Shown piece by piece: positions 26,672 to 35,669 of a stretch of DNA of 64,000 nucleotides (position 1 is its first letter; every line of letters starts with the position of its first letter). The DNA lies in NCBI RefSeq assembly GCF_020381325.1, contig NZ_JAGSPI010000012.1:47872-111871 (forward strand), written 5' to 3'. The DNA comes from Providencia vermicola. Lineage in GTDB: Bacteria; Pseudomonadota; Gammaproteobacteria; Enterobacterales; Enterobacteriaceae. Below the pieces are notes generated by a model that worked only from the letters and a program-made list of their open reading frames with translations, was not told where the DNA came from and made no database searches. Made by a program: the position numbers and the translations under genes.

Positions 26672-28129
26672 ATGAACAATAAACAATACTACCTTGATAC
26701 AGCTGCAGGTGAAGGTGAAAAAGAAGCCTCCATGATGGTTGCTATTCCTGCATCTGAATTGACCTCTGCATTACTTGAACAGCGTTTAGAAGAACAAACC
26801 TATTTCACTGAAGGTGAAATTGATTATATTCCAGATGAAGACGGTTTTTTCTTTAATTGTAAAAAAGGGGAAGAAGAGCTGCGTTTTTATGTGGCGTTAG
26901 TGGATAGCGACCCAGATTATACAATTAATCCTTATTTTGCGACTGACCCCATTACCCCTGAGCTCTATGCTGAAGCGAGTGCTGCGGCACAAGCGGTTAT
27001 TGTTGAGTGCGTCTTCCAAGATCAACCGCTGGTTAATTACTTGCAGCAATTAAAAATCATCCAAATTTTAGTGCCCGATTTATTATTAGGGCTGGATATT
27101 TCAGCGGCAGGGAAAGTCTTTACCCGTGAATGGTTAAACTTCCAATTAATTGATGATTTAATGCCAAGTATTGATTCTTTATATGTTGTTCATGCGATTT
27201 ATGACCAAGACGATAACGAAGATAAACCTGAAGAGGAACGCGCACCGACTATGTACTGGTTCCATACCCATGGTCTAGCGCGTTGTGGGTTATCTGAAGC
27301 TGAAATTATTATCCCGCATCCGATTTCTTCTTATTATGGTATTCCTGAATTGTTTTGGAGTTTCGTGAATAACAGCATCACCCACGGTAAAATTGTCTTT
27401 AATGAGCCGATTTTTATTGGGCAAACACAATCAGGTTATGAATACTTGGTGGCATTACCTTTTGAAGAAGGATTGCTGCACGTGGGTAAATCAACACCAG
27501 TGGATGATTTAAAACCACTGGAAGAGATGAATTTCGAATTTGGTGATGAAACATCTGAACGCTTTATGGGGGATTGGCATGATAGAGACGAGTCTCACCA
27601 GCACCCGTCCGCCATGTTATTTCGCGTAACGCAAGAAAATCCAACACTGGAAAGCTTCTTTGAAGGGTTTGAAGAGCAAAATGCGATGATGTTTATGCGC
27701 ACAGATGAAGAAACGGCGGATATGTCCCGTAAAGCGAAGCTGCGTTGGGAATATTTCACCCATATGTTGGATAACTATGGCCCGAAACCCGTGGTGCAGA
27801 AAAAAGGTTTCTTTGCTAAGTTCCTTGGTAAAAATGATGAAGAGCAAGGGTCTGAATGGCGTTTCTTGGTGAAGTGCGGCATTGGTTATCATGATGCGGA
27901 AGAGGACTTTGATGGCCATGAACACATGTGGTTCGAGCCTGTATCATGGAATGGAGACCAATTTGAAGGGCGCTTAATTAACCATCCTTTCTATGTGCAA
28001 ACAATGCAAGAAGGGGAGGTTTATCCATTAACCCGTGATGACATTACGGATTGGACAATTTATTTCCAAGACGGCAGCTACACCCCTGACACAATATACA
28101 AGTTGCTTAGCGGCGCACAAGTTCATTAG
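26672..28129 (+). CDS. DUF4026/DUF2314-domain protein
   Basis: Cytoplasmic protein of 485 residues, acidic, with no signal peptide or membrane helix. The N-terminal two thirds resemble DUF4026, including MYWFHTHGLARCGLSEAEI near residue 210. The last 90 residues resemble DUF2314, with EHMWFEP and then PLTRDDITDWTIYFQDG. The function of both domains is unknown to me. It stands alone between the 60-residue ORF and recX; a GGGCGC/GCGCCC hairpin follows it. The ribosome binding site is weak. Confidence 0.8.
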   Translation: MNNKQYYLDTAAGEGEKEASMMVAIPASELTSALLEQRLEEQTYFTEGEIDYIPDEDGFFFNCKKGEEELRFYVALVDSDPDYTINPYFATDPITPELYAEASAAAQAVIVECVFQDQPLVNYLQQLKIIQILVPDLLLGLDISAAGKVFTREWLNFQLIDDLMPSIDSLYVVHAIYDQDDNEDKPEEERAPTMYWFHTHGLARCGLSEAEIIIPHPISSYYGIPELFWSFVNNSITHGKIVFNEPIFIGQTQSGYEYLVALPFEEGLLHVGKSTPVDDLKPLEEMNFEFGDETSERFMGDWHDRDESHQHPSAMLFRVTQENPTLESFFEGFEEQNAMMFMRTDEETADMSRKAKLRWEYFTHMLDNYGPKPVVQKKGFFAKFLGKNDEEQGSEWRFLVKCGIGYHDAEEDFDGHEHMWFEPVSWNGDQFEGRLINHPFYVQTMQEGEVYPLTRDDITDWTIYFQDGSYTPDTIYKLLSGAQVH

Positions 28130-28150
28130 TCGCTTTTGGCATGGTAGACT

Positions 28151-28167
28151 GGGCGCGTAATGCGCCC
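28151..28167 (+). terminator. GC-rich hairpin before recX
   Basis: GGGCGC-GTAAT-GCGCCC, about 21 nt after the DUF4026 gene, with AATTT beyond. It probably attenuates or ends that transcript; the short T-run makes full termination uncertain. Confidence 0.5.
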
Positions 28168-28192
28168 AATTTACTGTTAAAAGCTTAATGTG

Positions 28193-28651
28193 ATGAATGA
28201 ATCTGACCTCTACCAATACGCCCTGTTTATGCTTTCACGCCGTGACTATGGAAAAGCTGAGTTATTTGCTCGGATGAAACGGCGTATGTACGAAAAAAAT
28301 GACGGCATCATTGATGAAACCTTGATTGAAAGAGTATTGGAGAGACTAAGTGATCAACATTTTCTCGATGATAACCGAGTGGTTGCTCTATTACTGCAAG
28401 GCTATGTACGCAAAGGTTACGGGCCGCTACGTATCAAACAAGAAATGCGCCAAAAGGGATTTCCTCAAACGCTTGTTGACCAACATCTTGCCAATATTGA
28501 GGTAGATTGGTTTGAAAAAGCGGCTGAAGTGCGCAACAAAAAATTTGGTGATGTGTTGCCCGATGATTTTAAAGAGAAAAGTAAGCAAATCCGTTATCTA
28601 CAATATCGTGGTTTTTTTGGCGATATGATTTACGAACTCTTTAATGGGTAA
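28193..28651 (+). CDS. recX: RecX-family regulatory protein
   Basis: RecX binds RecA and limits filament growth and recombinase activity. About 152 residues, normal for the family, with the three-helix repeats expected: YALFMLSRRDYGKAELFARM near the start, LSDQHFLDDNRVV near 50 and KGYGPLRIKQEMRQKGF near 75. I start it at the ATG at 28193; a GTG one codon earlier is also possible. No recA gene is adjacent, unlike the recA-recX order of E. coli, so this copy is unlinked or recA lies elsewhere. Confidence 0.85.
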   Translation: MNESDLYQYALFMLSRRDYGKAELFARMKRRMYEKNDGIIDETLIERVLERLSDQHFLDDNRVVALLLQGYVRKGYGPLRIKQEMRQKGFPQTLVDQHLANIEVDWFEKAAEVRNKKFGDVLPDDFKEKSKQIRYLQYRGFFGDMIYELFNG

Positions 28652-28939
28652 ATTTACGTATTTAATTAGCGATGATAAACAGAAATATTGCTAAGTCGGC
28701 CTATCATGCTCACTATTTCCTTATGAATAAAAGCCTTATCCTCCAGTGTTTAAATAATAATCGATAAGATTATCTGCAAAGTAAGTTAGTAAAAAGATTT
28801 ATTATTTATTTCTCTTGTATTTTTACTCATTTCTATATTAAAAAACACCTGCTGACATGATCATCGTCAGTGAATTTTGCTTAACTATTAGGCAGAGTGA
28901 TTTTTTATAATTACAAAATAAGACAGGCAGGAGAAACAA

Positions 28940-30298
28940 ATGATTGAGCTCTTAATCGGCGTCATTGTCGCCATTGGAGTTGGGCGTTATATCATCAAAG
29001 GGTATTCGGCAACGGGCGTGTTAATGACAGGCGGTATTTTACTGCTAATTATTACCGCTATTATGGGAAAAAGTATTTTACCAGGTTCTGTTCCAACGAC
29101 GGGGTGGCGTGTAACAGACATTCTGGAATACATTAAATTCCTCTTAATGAGCCGAGGTGGTGACCTTGGTATGATGATCATGGTGCTATGTGGGTTTGCA
29201 TCGTATATGACTCATATTGGTGCCAACGATGTCGTGGTGAAAATCGCCTCGAAACCACTGAAAATGATCAACTCACCGTATTTATTAATGGTAGCGGCTT
29301 ATATTGTAGCATGCTTGATGTCACTGGCGGTTTCATCAGCAACTGGCTTAGGGGTGCTATTAATGGCAACCTTGTTCCCCGTGATGGTAAACGTTGGGAT
29401 TAGCCGCGGTGCTGCCGCTGCAATTTGTGCTTCACCCGCTGCGATTATCTTGGCGCCAACATCGGGTGACGTGATCTTGGCGGCACAAGCTGCAGAAATG
29501 CCATTAATTGATTTTGCCTTTAAAACCACATTACCAATTTCCATCGCTGCGATTGTTGCGATGTCGATTGCGCATTTCTTCTGGCAACGCTATCTCGATA
29601 GGAAAGAGCACGTTAAAACAGAAATGTTAGATGTGAATGAAATCAAAACCCATGCACCTTCTTTCTATGCCATCTTACCATTCACACCTATTATTGGTGT
29701 GCTCGTGTTTGACGGTAAATGGGCACCTGAATTGCACATTGTTACGATTATTGTTGGCTGTATTATTTTAGCTGCAATTATTGAATTTTTACGCAGTTTC
29801 AGCGCTAAACACGTCTATGGCGGTTTGGAAGTTTGCTATAAAGGTATGGCAGAAGCATTCGCAACGGTGGTCATGCTGTTAGTAGCTGCTGGGGTATTTG
29901 CGCAAGGTTTAAGCACAATTGGCTTTATTTCAGGGCTGATTAACCTTGCACAATCTTTTGGGTCAGGTGCTATTGTGATGATGATTGCATTAGTGATCAT
30001 CACCATGTTAGCTGCGATGACTACGGGTTCAGGTAATGCACCATTCTATGCTTTTGTGGAATTAATCCCACACTTAGCAAAACAAATGGGGGTTAACCCC
30101 GCTTACTTGGTTATTCCAATGCTACAAGCATCTAACTTGGGACGTACTTTATCCCCAGTTTCAGGGGTTGTGGTTGCAGTTTCTGGTATGGCGAAAATCT
30201 CACCGTTTGAAGTAGTAAAAAGAACTTCAGTTCCAGTCTTAGTGGGCTTGGTTGTTGTGGTTATTGCGACTGAAATTTTAGTGCCTATTCATCTGTAA
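28940..30298 (+). CDS. dcuC: anaerobic C4-dicarboxylate transporter, DcuC family
   Basis: Polytopic inner-membrane carrier of 452 residues with about twelve hydrophobic segments, full length for DcuC. Family-like stretches are ASPAAIILAPTSGDVILAAQ (about 165) and TGSGNAPFYAFVELIPHLAK (about 360). In enteric bacteria DcuC mainly exports succinate during fermentation and can exchange fumarate. GGCAGGAG precedes the ATG. It is monocistronic, with a strong terminator downstream. I could not identify an FNR site with confidence in the 288-bp upstream gap, which is AT-rich. Confidence 0.88.
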   Translation: MIELLIGVIVAIGVGRYIIKGYSATGVLMTGGILLLIITAIMGKSILPGSVPTTGWRVTDILEYIKFLLMSRGGDLGMMIMVLCGFASYMTHIGANDVVVKIASKPLKMINSPYLLMVAAYIVACLMSLAVSSATGLGVLLMATLFPVMVNVGISRGAAAAICASPAAIILAPTSGDVILAAQAAEMPLIDFAFKTTLPISIAAIVAMSIAHFFWQRYLDRKEHVKTEMLDVNEIKTHAPSFYAILPFTPIIGVLVFDGKWAPELHIVTIIVGCIILAAIIEFLRSFSAKHVYGGLEVCYKGMAEAFATVVMLLVAAGVFAQGLSTIGFISGLINLAQSFGSGAIVMMIALVIITMLAAMTTGSGNAPFYAFVELIPHLAKQMGVNPAYLVIPMLQASNLGRTLSPVSGVVVAVSGMAKISPFEVVKRTSVPVLVGLVVVVIATEILVPIHL

Positions 30299-30317
30299 AT
30301 TTTTAATGAGTGTCATA

Positions 30318-30351
30318 AATGGCTGGGTTAATTTTACCCAGCCATTTTTTT
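30318..30351 (+). terminator. dcuC terminator
   Basis: AAATGGCTGGGT / ACCCAGCCATTT stem with an 8-nt loop, followed by a run of seven T residues. Confidence 0.9.
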
Positions 30352-30393
30352 GTATGTATGAAATTAAATGCTTTATATATAAAAAATACCATT

Positions 30394-30556
30394 TTAATAA
30401 CGTAGGAAAATATTTTTTAGCAGAACAATGACATCTCATTTTTTTATTTTACGTTATTAACGAGATCTACGCCAAAAAGTTGAGCGAAATAACGCGATTA
30501 AATTAGGTACTGGTACGCATTTAATGCAAAATCGGCTCATCTATTTTTAATAACGT
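30394..30556 (+). promoter_or_regulatory. three TTAATAACGT motifs upstream of permease gene
   Basis: The decamer TTAATAACGT occurs at 30394-30403 and 30547-30556, and inverted at 30451-30460, all within the 224-bp gap before the permease. Three exact copies of a 10-mer in such a short space suggest operator sites. The regulator is unknown. Confidence 0.5.
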
Positions 30557-30575
30557 TAATGATGAAAAACACACT

Positions 30576-31835
30576 ATGAGCACAATTGAAAAAGCAGTGG
30601 TTGCGACGGATAAGCCAGTAAGTAAATGGACGTATAAGGATTTTACGTGGGTACTTTCTTTATTTGGTACCGCAGTTGGAGCAGGCGTTTTATTTTTACC
30701 TATCAAAGCGGGAGCGGGGGGTTTTTGGCCATTAGTCGTGTTGGCATTGATTGCAACGCCAATGATTTGGTTAGCGCATAAAGGGCTTGCACGTTTTGTT
30801 TTATCGTCTAAAAATCCAAACGCGGATATTACCGATACCGTTGAAGAGCATTTCGGTAAAACAGGCGCAAATATTATTACTTTTGCCTATTTCTTTGCGA
30901 TTTACCCAATCGTATTAATTTATGGTGTTGGGATAACAAATACGGTTGATTCTTTCCTCGTGAATCAAATCGGTATGGACCCGCTTCCACGTTGGTTATT
31001 ATCGGGTGTTTTGATTGCAGCAATGACAGCAGGCGTGGTTTTTGGTCGTGATTTAATGTTAAAGCTGACCTCGCTTATGGTCTACCCGCTGGTATTTATT
31101 TTATTAGCACTATCTTTGTATTTAATTCCTGAATGGAATATGTCAATGTTAGAAGTCGCCCCAGACTGGGGTTCAATGCCAGTGGTGGTATGGATGGCTA
31201 TCCCATTGATCGTATTCTCATTTAACCACAGCCCTATCATTAGCCAATTCACCAAAGACCAACGCCAACAATTTGGTGATAAGGCAATTATCAAAACTGA
31301 CATGATCACTGGCGGCGCAGCTCTGATGCTCACAGGTTTTGTGATGTTCTTCGTTTTCTCTGTGGTGTTATCGTTGAGCCCAGCAGAACTGGCTATCGCC
31401 AAAGAACAAAATATCAGTGTGTTATCGCATATTGCGAATATTAATCCATCCCCGATCCTGTCTTATTTAGGCCCAATTGTTGCCTTCGCCGCAATCGTAT
31501 CAAGTTATTTTGGGCACTTTTTAGGGGCTCATGAAGGCTTAGTGGGTTTAATCAAATCACGTTCTTCTTTCTCACTAAAGAAAATTGAAATGGCATCGAT
31601 GCTGTTTATCGTGATTACGACATGGATTGTCACCATTCGTAACCCAAGCATCTTAGGCATGATTGAAACGATGGGGGCACCAATGATTGCCGCTATCCTG
31701 TTTATTTTGCCTGTCGTGTCGATGAATATTATTCCTGCAATGAAGAAATTTAGCACATCAAAACTGGCACAAATTTTTACCTTTATCTGCGGATTAGCTT
31801 CGATTACATCGGTTATTTACGGCGCGTTCCAGTAA
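30576..31835 (+). CDS. HAAAP-family serine/threonine permease (SdaC-like)
   Basis: Inner-membrane amino acid:H+ symporter of 419 residues with about eleven hydrophobic segments. LFGTAVGAGVLFLPIKAG near residue 30 and IPLIVFSFNHSPIISQF near 215 match the HAAAP family of SdaC, TdcC and DlsT. Overall wording is closest to SdaC (serine uptake) as I recall it, but the paralogues are too close to choose by eye. Monocistronic with its own terminator; no serine deaminase gene is adjacent. Confidence 0.82.
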   Translation: MSTIEKAVVATDKPVSKWTYKDFTWVLSLFGTAVGAGVLFLPIKAGAGGFWPLVVLALIATPMIWLAHKGLARFVLSSKNPNADITDTVEEHFGKTGANIITFAYFFAIYPIVLIYGVGITNTVDSFLVNQIGMDPLPRWLLSGVLIAAMTAGVVFGRDLMLKLTSLMVYPLVFILLALSLYLIPEWNMSMLEVAPDWGSMPVVVWMAIPLIVFSFNHSPIISQFTKDQRQQFGDKAIIKTDMITGGAALMLTGFVMFFVFSVVLSLSPAELAIAKEQNISVLSHIANINPSPILSYLGPIVAFAAIVSSYFGHFLGAHEGLVGLIKSRSSFSLKKIEMASMLFIVITTWIVTIRNPSILGMIETMGAPMIAAILFILPVVSMNIIPAMKKFSTSKLAQIFTFICGLASITSVIYGAFQ

Positions 31836-31860
31836 ATATCTGAGAGAATAACGTACAGAG

Positions 31861-31893
31861 AAAGCCACTGCCTTACGGGACGTGGCTTTTTTT
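31861..31893 (+). terminator. permease gene terminator
   Basis: AAAGCCAC / GTGGCTTT stem around a 13-nt loop with a continuing T-run. Confidence 0.85.
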
Positions 31894-32133
31894 ATATCAA
31901 GATGCAATAGGTTATAAGCATCGACATCGATATAACCTGATGGTTAAGCTGAAGGAGATGAAAATCACGCACAGTTATAACTAAATGAACTAACTCATAT
32001 GAAATAATTTCAAGTTCAGATAGTTGTCTACCAAAGAGTCTTAGGTAATATCTAGTGTTAACACAGCATCGAACCTCTTACTCGATACCTAATCTGGCAG
32101 TGTTTTTCCAGTGCATCATAACAAGGATAACAA

Positions 32134-33408
32134 ATGAAATTAGAAACATTATCGATTCACGCCGGCTACTCTCCAGACCCGACAACGAAGTCTGTCGCCG
32201 TTCCGATTTACCAAACCACCTCTTATGCTTTTGATGATACGCAACATGGTGCGGATCTGTTCGATTTAAAAGTTGCGGGTAATATTTACACGCGAATTAT
32301 GAACCCAACCAATGATGTGCTGGAAAAACGTATTGCTGCACTGGAAGGCGGTGTCGCTGGGCTGGCGGTTGCCTCTGGGATGGCGGCGATTACCTACGCG
32401 ATTCAAACGATTGCTCAAGCTGGGGATAACATTGTTTCCGTTGCAAAGCTGTATGGCGGAACTTATAACTTATTGGCTCATGCTTTGCCTCGTTTAGGGA
32501 TTGAAACTCGTTTCGCAGAACACGATGATTTAGCCGCATTAGAAGCGTTGATTGATGAAAAAACCCGTGCGGTTTTTTGTGAGTCTATTTCGAACCCCGC
32601 AGGGTTTATTGTCGATATTGCTGCGCTGGCGGAAGTTGCACATCGTCATGGCGTACCACTCATTGTAGATAATACGGTCGCAACGCCTTATTTATGCCGA
32701 CCTTTTGAACACGGCGCGGATATTGTTGTTCACTCATTGACTAAGTATATTGGCGGTCATGGTACATCACTGGGAGGTATGGTTGTTGACTCAGGGAAAT
32801 TCCCATGGACACAATATCCAAATCGTTTTTCACTACTGATTGAGCCCGATGTGGCTTATCACGGAGTCAGTTATACCGAACACTTTGGTGCAGCAGCCTT
32901 TATTGCTCGTTGCCGTGTCGCCCCTTTACGTGGAACGGGGGCTGCATTATCCCCATTTAATTCATTCTTGATTTTACAAGGTTTAGAAACCTTGGCATTA
33001 AGAATGGATAGACACACAGAAAATGCGCTAAAAGTGGCTAATTTCCTTGAAAAACACCCTCAAGTAGAATGGGTTAAATATGCGGGGTTACCAAGTAATC
33101 CAGAGCACGCGTTAGCGCAGAAATACATGAACGGTAAGCCTGCGAGCATTATGTCGTTCGGTATTAAAGGCGGACAAGAAGCAGGGGCTCGTTTTATTGA
33201 TGCACTGCAACTGATTGTTCGTCTGGTGAATATTGGTGATGCCAAGTCACTGGCGTGTCACCCTGCATCCACGACTCATCGTCAGTTAAATGATGCTGAA
33301 CTCGCCCAAGCAGGTGTTTCACGAGATATGATCCGTTTATCTATCGGGATTGAACATATTGACGATATTCTTGCAGACCTTGAGCAAGCCTTAGTCGCTG
33401 CAAAATAG
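32134..33408 (+). CDS. metY: O-acetylhomoserine sulfhydrylase (aminocarboxypropyltransferase)
   Basis: PLP enzyme of the Cys/Met metabolism family that makes homocysteine from O-acetylhomoserine and sulfide. It has 424 residues, the usual length of this subgroup. [20 protein letters not shown] at the N terminus is typical. YGGTYNLL (near 108) and the PLP lysine in [11 protein letters not shown] (near 207) are visible, with [11 protein letters not shown] near the C terminus. Direct sulfhydrylation would complement or bypass the MetB/MetC route. No met neighbours are present and I saw no clear MetJ boxes upstream. Sulfide salvage is an alternative role. Confidence 0.88.
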   Translation: MKLETLSIHAGYSPDPTTKSVAVPIYQTTSYAFDDTQHGADLFDLKVAGNIYTRIMNPTNDVLEKRIAALEGGVAGLAVASGMAAITYAIQTIAQAGDNIVSVAKLYGGTYNLLAHALPRLGIETRFAEHDDLAALEALIDEKTRAVFCESISNPAGFIVDIAALAEVAHRHGVPLIVDNTVATPYLCRPFEHGADIVVHSLTKYIGGHGTSLGGMVVDSGKFPWTQYPNRFSLLIEPDVAYHGVSYTEHFGAAAFIARCRVAPLRGTGAALSPFNSFLILQGLETLALRMDRHTENALKVANFLEKHPQVEWVKYAGLPSNPEHALAQKYMNGKPASIMSFGIKGGQEAGARFIDALQLIVRLVNIGDAKSLACHPASTTHRQLNDAELAQAGVSRDMIRLSIGIEHIDDILADLEQALVAAK

Positions 33409-33426
33409 TTGTTAGCTGTTATCAAG

Positions 33427-33464
33427 AAAAATCAGTCATGGGTAATACCATGGCTGATTTTTTT
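33427..33464 (+). terminator. metY terminator
   Basis: AAAAATCAGTCATGG / CCATGGCTGATTTTT with one wobble or mismatch and a run of seven T. Confidence 0.88.
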
Positions 33465-33678
33465 GGTTTTAGCATAAATAAAAAGGATTTTATTTTAATT
33501 TTAAACATTAAGAATTAATTAATTTTTAATATTAATAGAATACTATTCGAAATGAACTATTTTTTATATAACGAGTCTTAATACTCGATTCTTATCTCTT
33601 TTTTATGATGAATAAAATATGGTATTCATTTATTGATTGTTTATAAATCGTAATGTGAAAGCAGGGTAATCATTGATT

Positions 33679-33712
33679 TGTTTATACAGGGTTTAATTGT
33701 CGCAATGATAAT
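33679..33712 (+). promoter_or_regulatory. PhoP box and -10 element of arnT
   Basis: TGTTTA-TACAG-GGTTTA (33679-33695) fits the PhoP consensus (T/G)GTTTA-N5-(T/G)GTTTA exactly. A -10-like GATAAT (33707-33712) begins 11 nt after the box, close to the spacing of PhoP-activated promoters. The rest of the 33465-33796 gap is AT-rich and otherwise featureless to me. Confidence 0.7.
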
Positions 33713-33802
33713 AACCTAATAGGAAATGGCAAGCGTTACCTTCACGCTAACAGCTTAAAAATATTAAATATTAATAACAAGAATGGTTGAGATGAGATGA
33801 TT

Positions 33803-35440
33803 ATGGCAAATAATAAAATTGCCTGCCTTAAGTGGTGCCTACTATTTGTATTTATTGTTGCAACCTATTTTTTACCGTTAAACGGGCGGCTGTTATGGCA
33901 ACCTGATGAACTTCGTTATGCTGAAATTAGTCGTGAATTAATCATCAGTTATAATTGGAGTGTGCCGGAACTGCTGGATGTTCGTTATTTCGAAAAACCC
34001 ATTTTTGGTTATTGGGTTGGTGCTATTTTTCAAATGTTATTTGGCGAGAATAACGTTTCTGTTCGCCTTGGTGTTGTATTTAGTACACTAATCAGTGGGT
34101 TATTTGTTTACCTTAGCGCTAAAATGGCGTGGAAAAACCCACGTATCGCGTTTAATGCCTCGTTTATTTACCTTTCTATGTTGATGGTGTTTACCATTGG
34201 CACTTATAACATTCTTGACCCTATCGTTACTGCATTTATCACGATGGTGATTTTCTTTTTCCAATGGGGGTTGACCACTAAACGATTTGCCCACCAGCTC
34301 TTGGCCTATATTTTACTGGGGGTGGCCTGTGGTTTAGGGGTATTAACGAAAGGGTTCTTAGTTTTAGTTTTGCCAGTGTTAGTGTGTTCGGTTGCTGGGA
34401 TTTATTTTAAAAAATTTAAAGATGTTTTTGTTTTTTCATTTGTGTCGATTTTCACGGCTTTTGTGGTTTGCTTGCCATGGGCGTTTGTGATTGCCAGCCG
34501 TGAACCTGATTTCTGGCGTTATTTCTTCTGGGTCGAACATATTCAGCGGTTTATGGCAGATAACGCTCAAAACAAATCGCCATTTTGGTTTTATATTCCT
34601 ATCATGATGGCGGCAGTTTTGCCGTGGTTAGGTTACTTATTTGGTGCTTTGCGCCAAGCATGGCAGCAAAAAGGGATGCATTTTTATTTCTTATTATGGT
34701 TCCTTGCGCCGTTTGTTTTTTTTAGCATCACTAAAGGTAAGCTACTTACGTATATTTTGCCGTGTATTGCACCTGTTGCGATCTTAATGGCGGCGTATAT
34801 TGAAAAAATGCTAATAGAGAAAAAAACACTCGCCATCCGTGCAAACGCGGTGATTAATATGGTGATTGGCGGGCTGGCTGCGGGCGTAATCATTGCATCA
34901 CCATATATACCTAAAATTAATATTTACCAGGCAGATGAAAGCCATAAATTAGGGTTGGCGGCAGGGGCCTTTATTTTTTGGCTAGTGGTTGCTTTCATTT
35001 CAATGAAGCCGCGGTTTTGGTATTTAGCCGCTGTATGTACGGTAGCGATTAGCTTAAGTGTGGGCCATGTGATCCCAAATTATGTGGCAAGTAATAATAC
35101 ACCTCAGAAGTTAGTCGCCAAGTATTCCCATCAACTGGAAAATAAATCGGTATTATTGACCAACAATGTGGGTTTAGGCACGGCACTAGCTTGGGTGTTA
35201 AAACGCAGTGATATTACGATGTTGCATCAAACGGGGGAATTAGGCTACGGGCTGCAATATCCTGATGCTGCAAACCGTTTTTATCGCTTAAGTCAATTAC
35301 CTGCATTATTAGAAAGTCATCAATACAAAAATGTGGCTGTCGTTGTGGAAGGCTCACAACATGAATTGATTGATGCGCTTCCTGGCAATCCAATAATTAT
35401 TCGAGAGGGCAATTTGATATTCGCCTTTTACGAAGGATAA
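33803..35440 (+). CDS. arnT: lipid A 4-amino-4-deoxy-L-arabinose transferase
   Basis: Inner-membrane glycosyltransferase that adds L-Ara4N from undecaprenyl phosphate to lipid A on the periplasmic side, giving resistance to polymyxin and cationic peptides. About 545 residues, close to E. coli ArnT. LWQPDELRYAEISRELI near residue 32 is the conserved catalytic-loop block, followed by a dozen membrane segments and a soluble C-terminal domain (about 430-545). ATGs at 33797 and 33803 are both possible; GAGATGAG is better spaced for the second. It stands alone without arnBCAD-EF, so it depends on donor made elsewhere. A PhoP box precedes it. Confidence 0.87.
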   Translation: MANNKIACLKWCLLFVFIVATYFLPLNGRLLWQPDELRYAEISRELIISYNWSVPELLDVRYFEKPIFGYWVGAIFQMLFGENNVSVRLGVVFSTLISGLFVYLSAKMAWKNPRIAFNASFIYLSMLMVFTIGTYNILDPIVTAFITMVIFFFQWGLTTKRFAHQLLAYILLGVACGLGVLTKGFLVLVLPVLVCSVAGIYFKKFKDVFVFSFVSIFTAFVVCLPWAFVIASREPDFWRYFFWVEHIQRFMADNAQNKSPFWFYIPIMMAAVLPWLGYLFGALRQAWQQKGMHFYFLLWFLAPFVFFSITKGKLLTYILPCIAPVAILMAAYIEKMLIEKKTLAIRANAVINMVIGGLAAGVIIASPYIPKINIYQADESHKLGLAAGAFIFWLVVAFISMKPRFWYLAAVCTVAISLSVGHVIPNYVASNNTPQKLVAKYSHQLENKSVLLTNNVGLGTALAWVLKRSDITMLHQTGELGYGLQYPDAANRFYRLSQLPALLESHQYKNVAVVVEGSQHELIDALPGNPIIIREGNLIFAFYEG

Positions 35441-35448
35441 TGACAAAA

Positions 35449-35478
35449 AACCGCATAATCATAATGAGTTATGCGGTT
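35449..35478. terminator. terminator between arnT and efflux operon
   Basis: AACCGCATAA / TTATGCGGTT stem with a 10-nt loop. The minus-strand exit carries TTTTTT, so it ends the efflux operon strongly; the plus-strand exit (TTTGGTTT) is weaker but would serve arnT. Confidence 0.85.
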
Positions 35479-35495
35479 TGGTTTGAAAAGGCTAA

Positions 35496-35669
35496 TTAAC
35501 GGGTTGGTTTAGTCGTCATTATTTCATTATCTGCAATGCTGGATTTGCCTGTGTTACTCGCTAACCCGTGGTAAATTAACAGCATTGCCATACTGTTACT
35601 CATCGTATTCATCTCTACAGTATGGGGCGTTTGGCGGTGGTTTTGCTTGTTACTTGCTGTATTTCTCAT
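35496..35669 (-). CDS. small ORF coupled to the RND pump gene, 57 residues
   Basis: Encodes a 57-residue hydrophilic polypeptide starting MRNTASNKQNHRQTPHTVEM, with a short Met/Leu-rich patch (SMAMLLIYHG, about 26-35). The ATG overlaps the stop of the RND gene as ATGA. CAGGAGAC lies 8 nt upstream, and the operon terminator follows the stop. I do not recognise it. In Pseudomonas the equivalent position is occupied by the outer-membrane gene opmD. Genuine translation is suggested by signal placement but not proven. Confidence 0.55.
   Translation of the reverse strand: MRNTASNKQNHRQTPHTVEMNTMSNSMAMLLIYHGLASNTGKSSIADNEIMTTKPTR

Noticed and set aside
28652-28939. FNR site for dcuC
   Set aside because: No TTGAT-N4-ATCAA match that I could defend; only short incidental palindromes.
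31894-32133. MetJ boxes upstream of metY
   Set aside because: Only scattered, poor AGACGTCT-like octamers were found, not the tandem arrangement MetJ needs.
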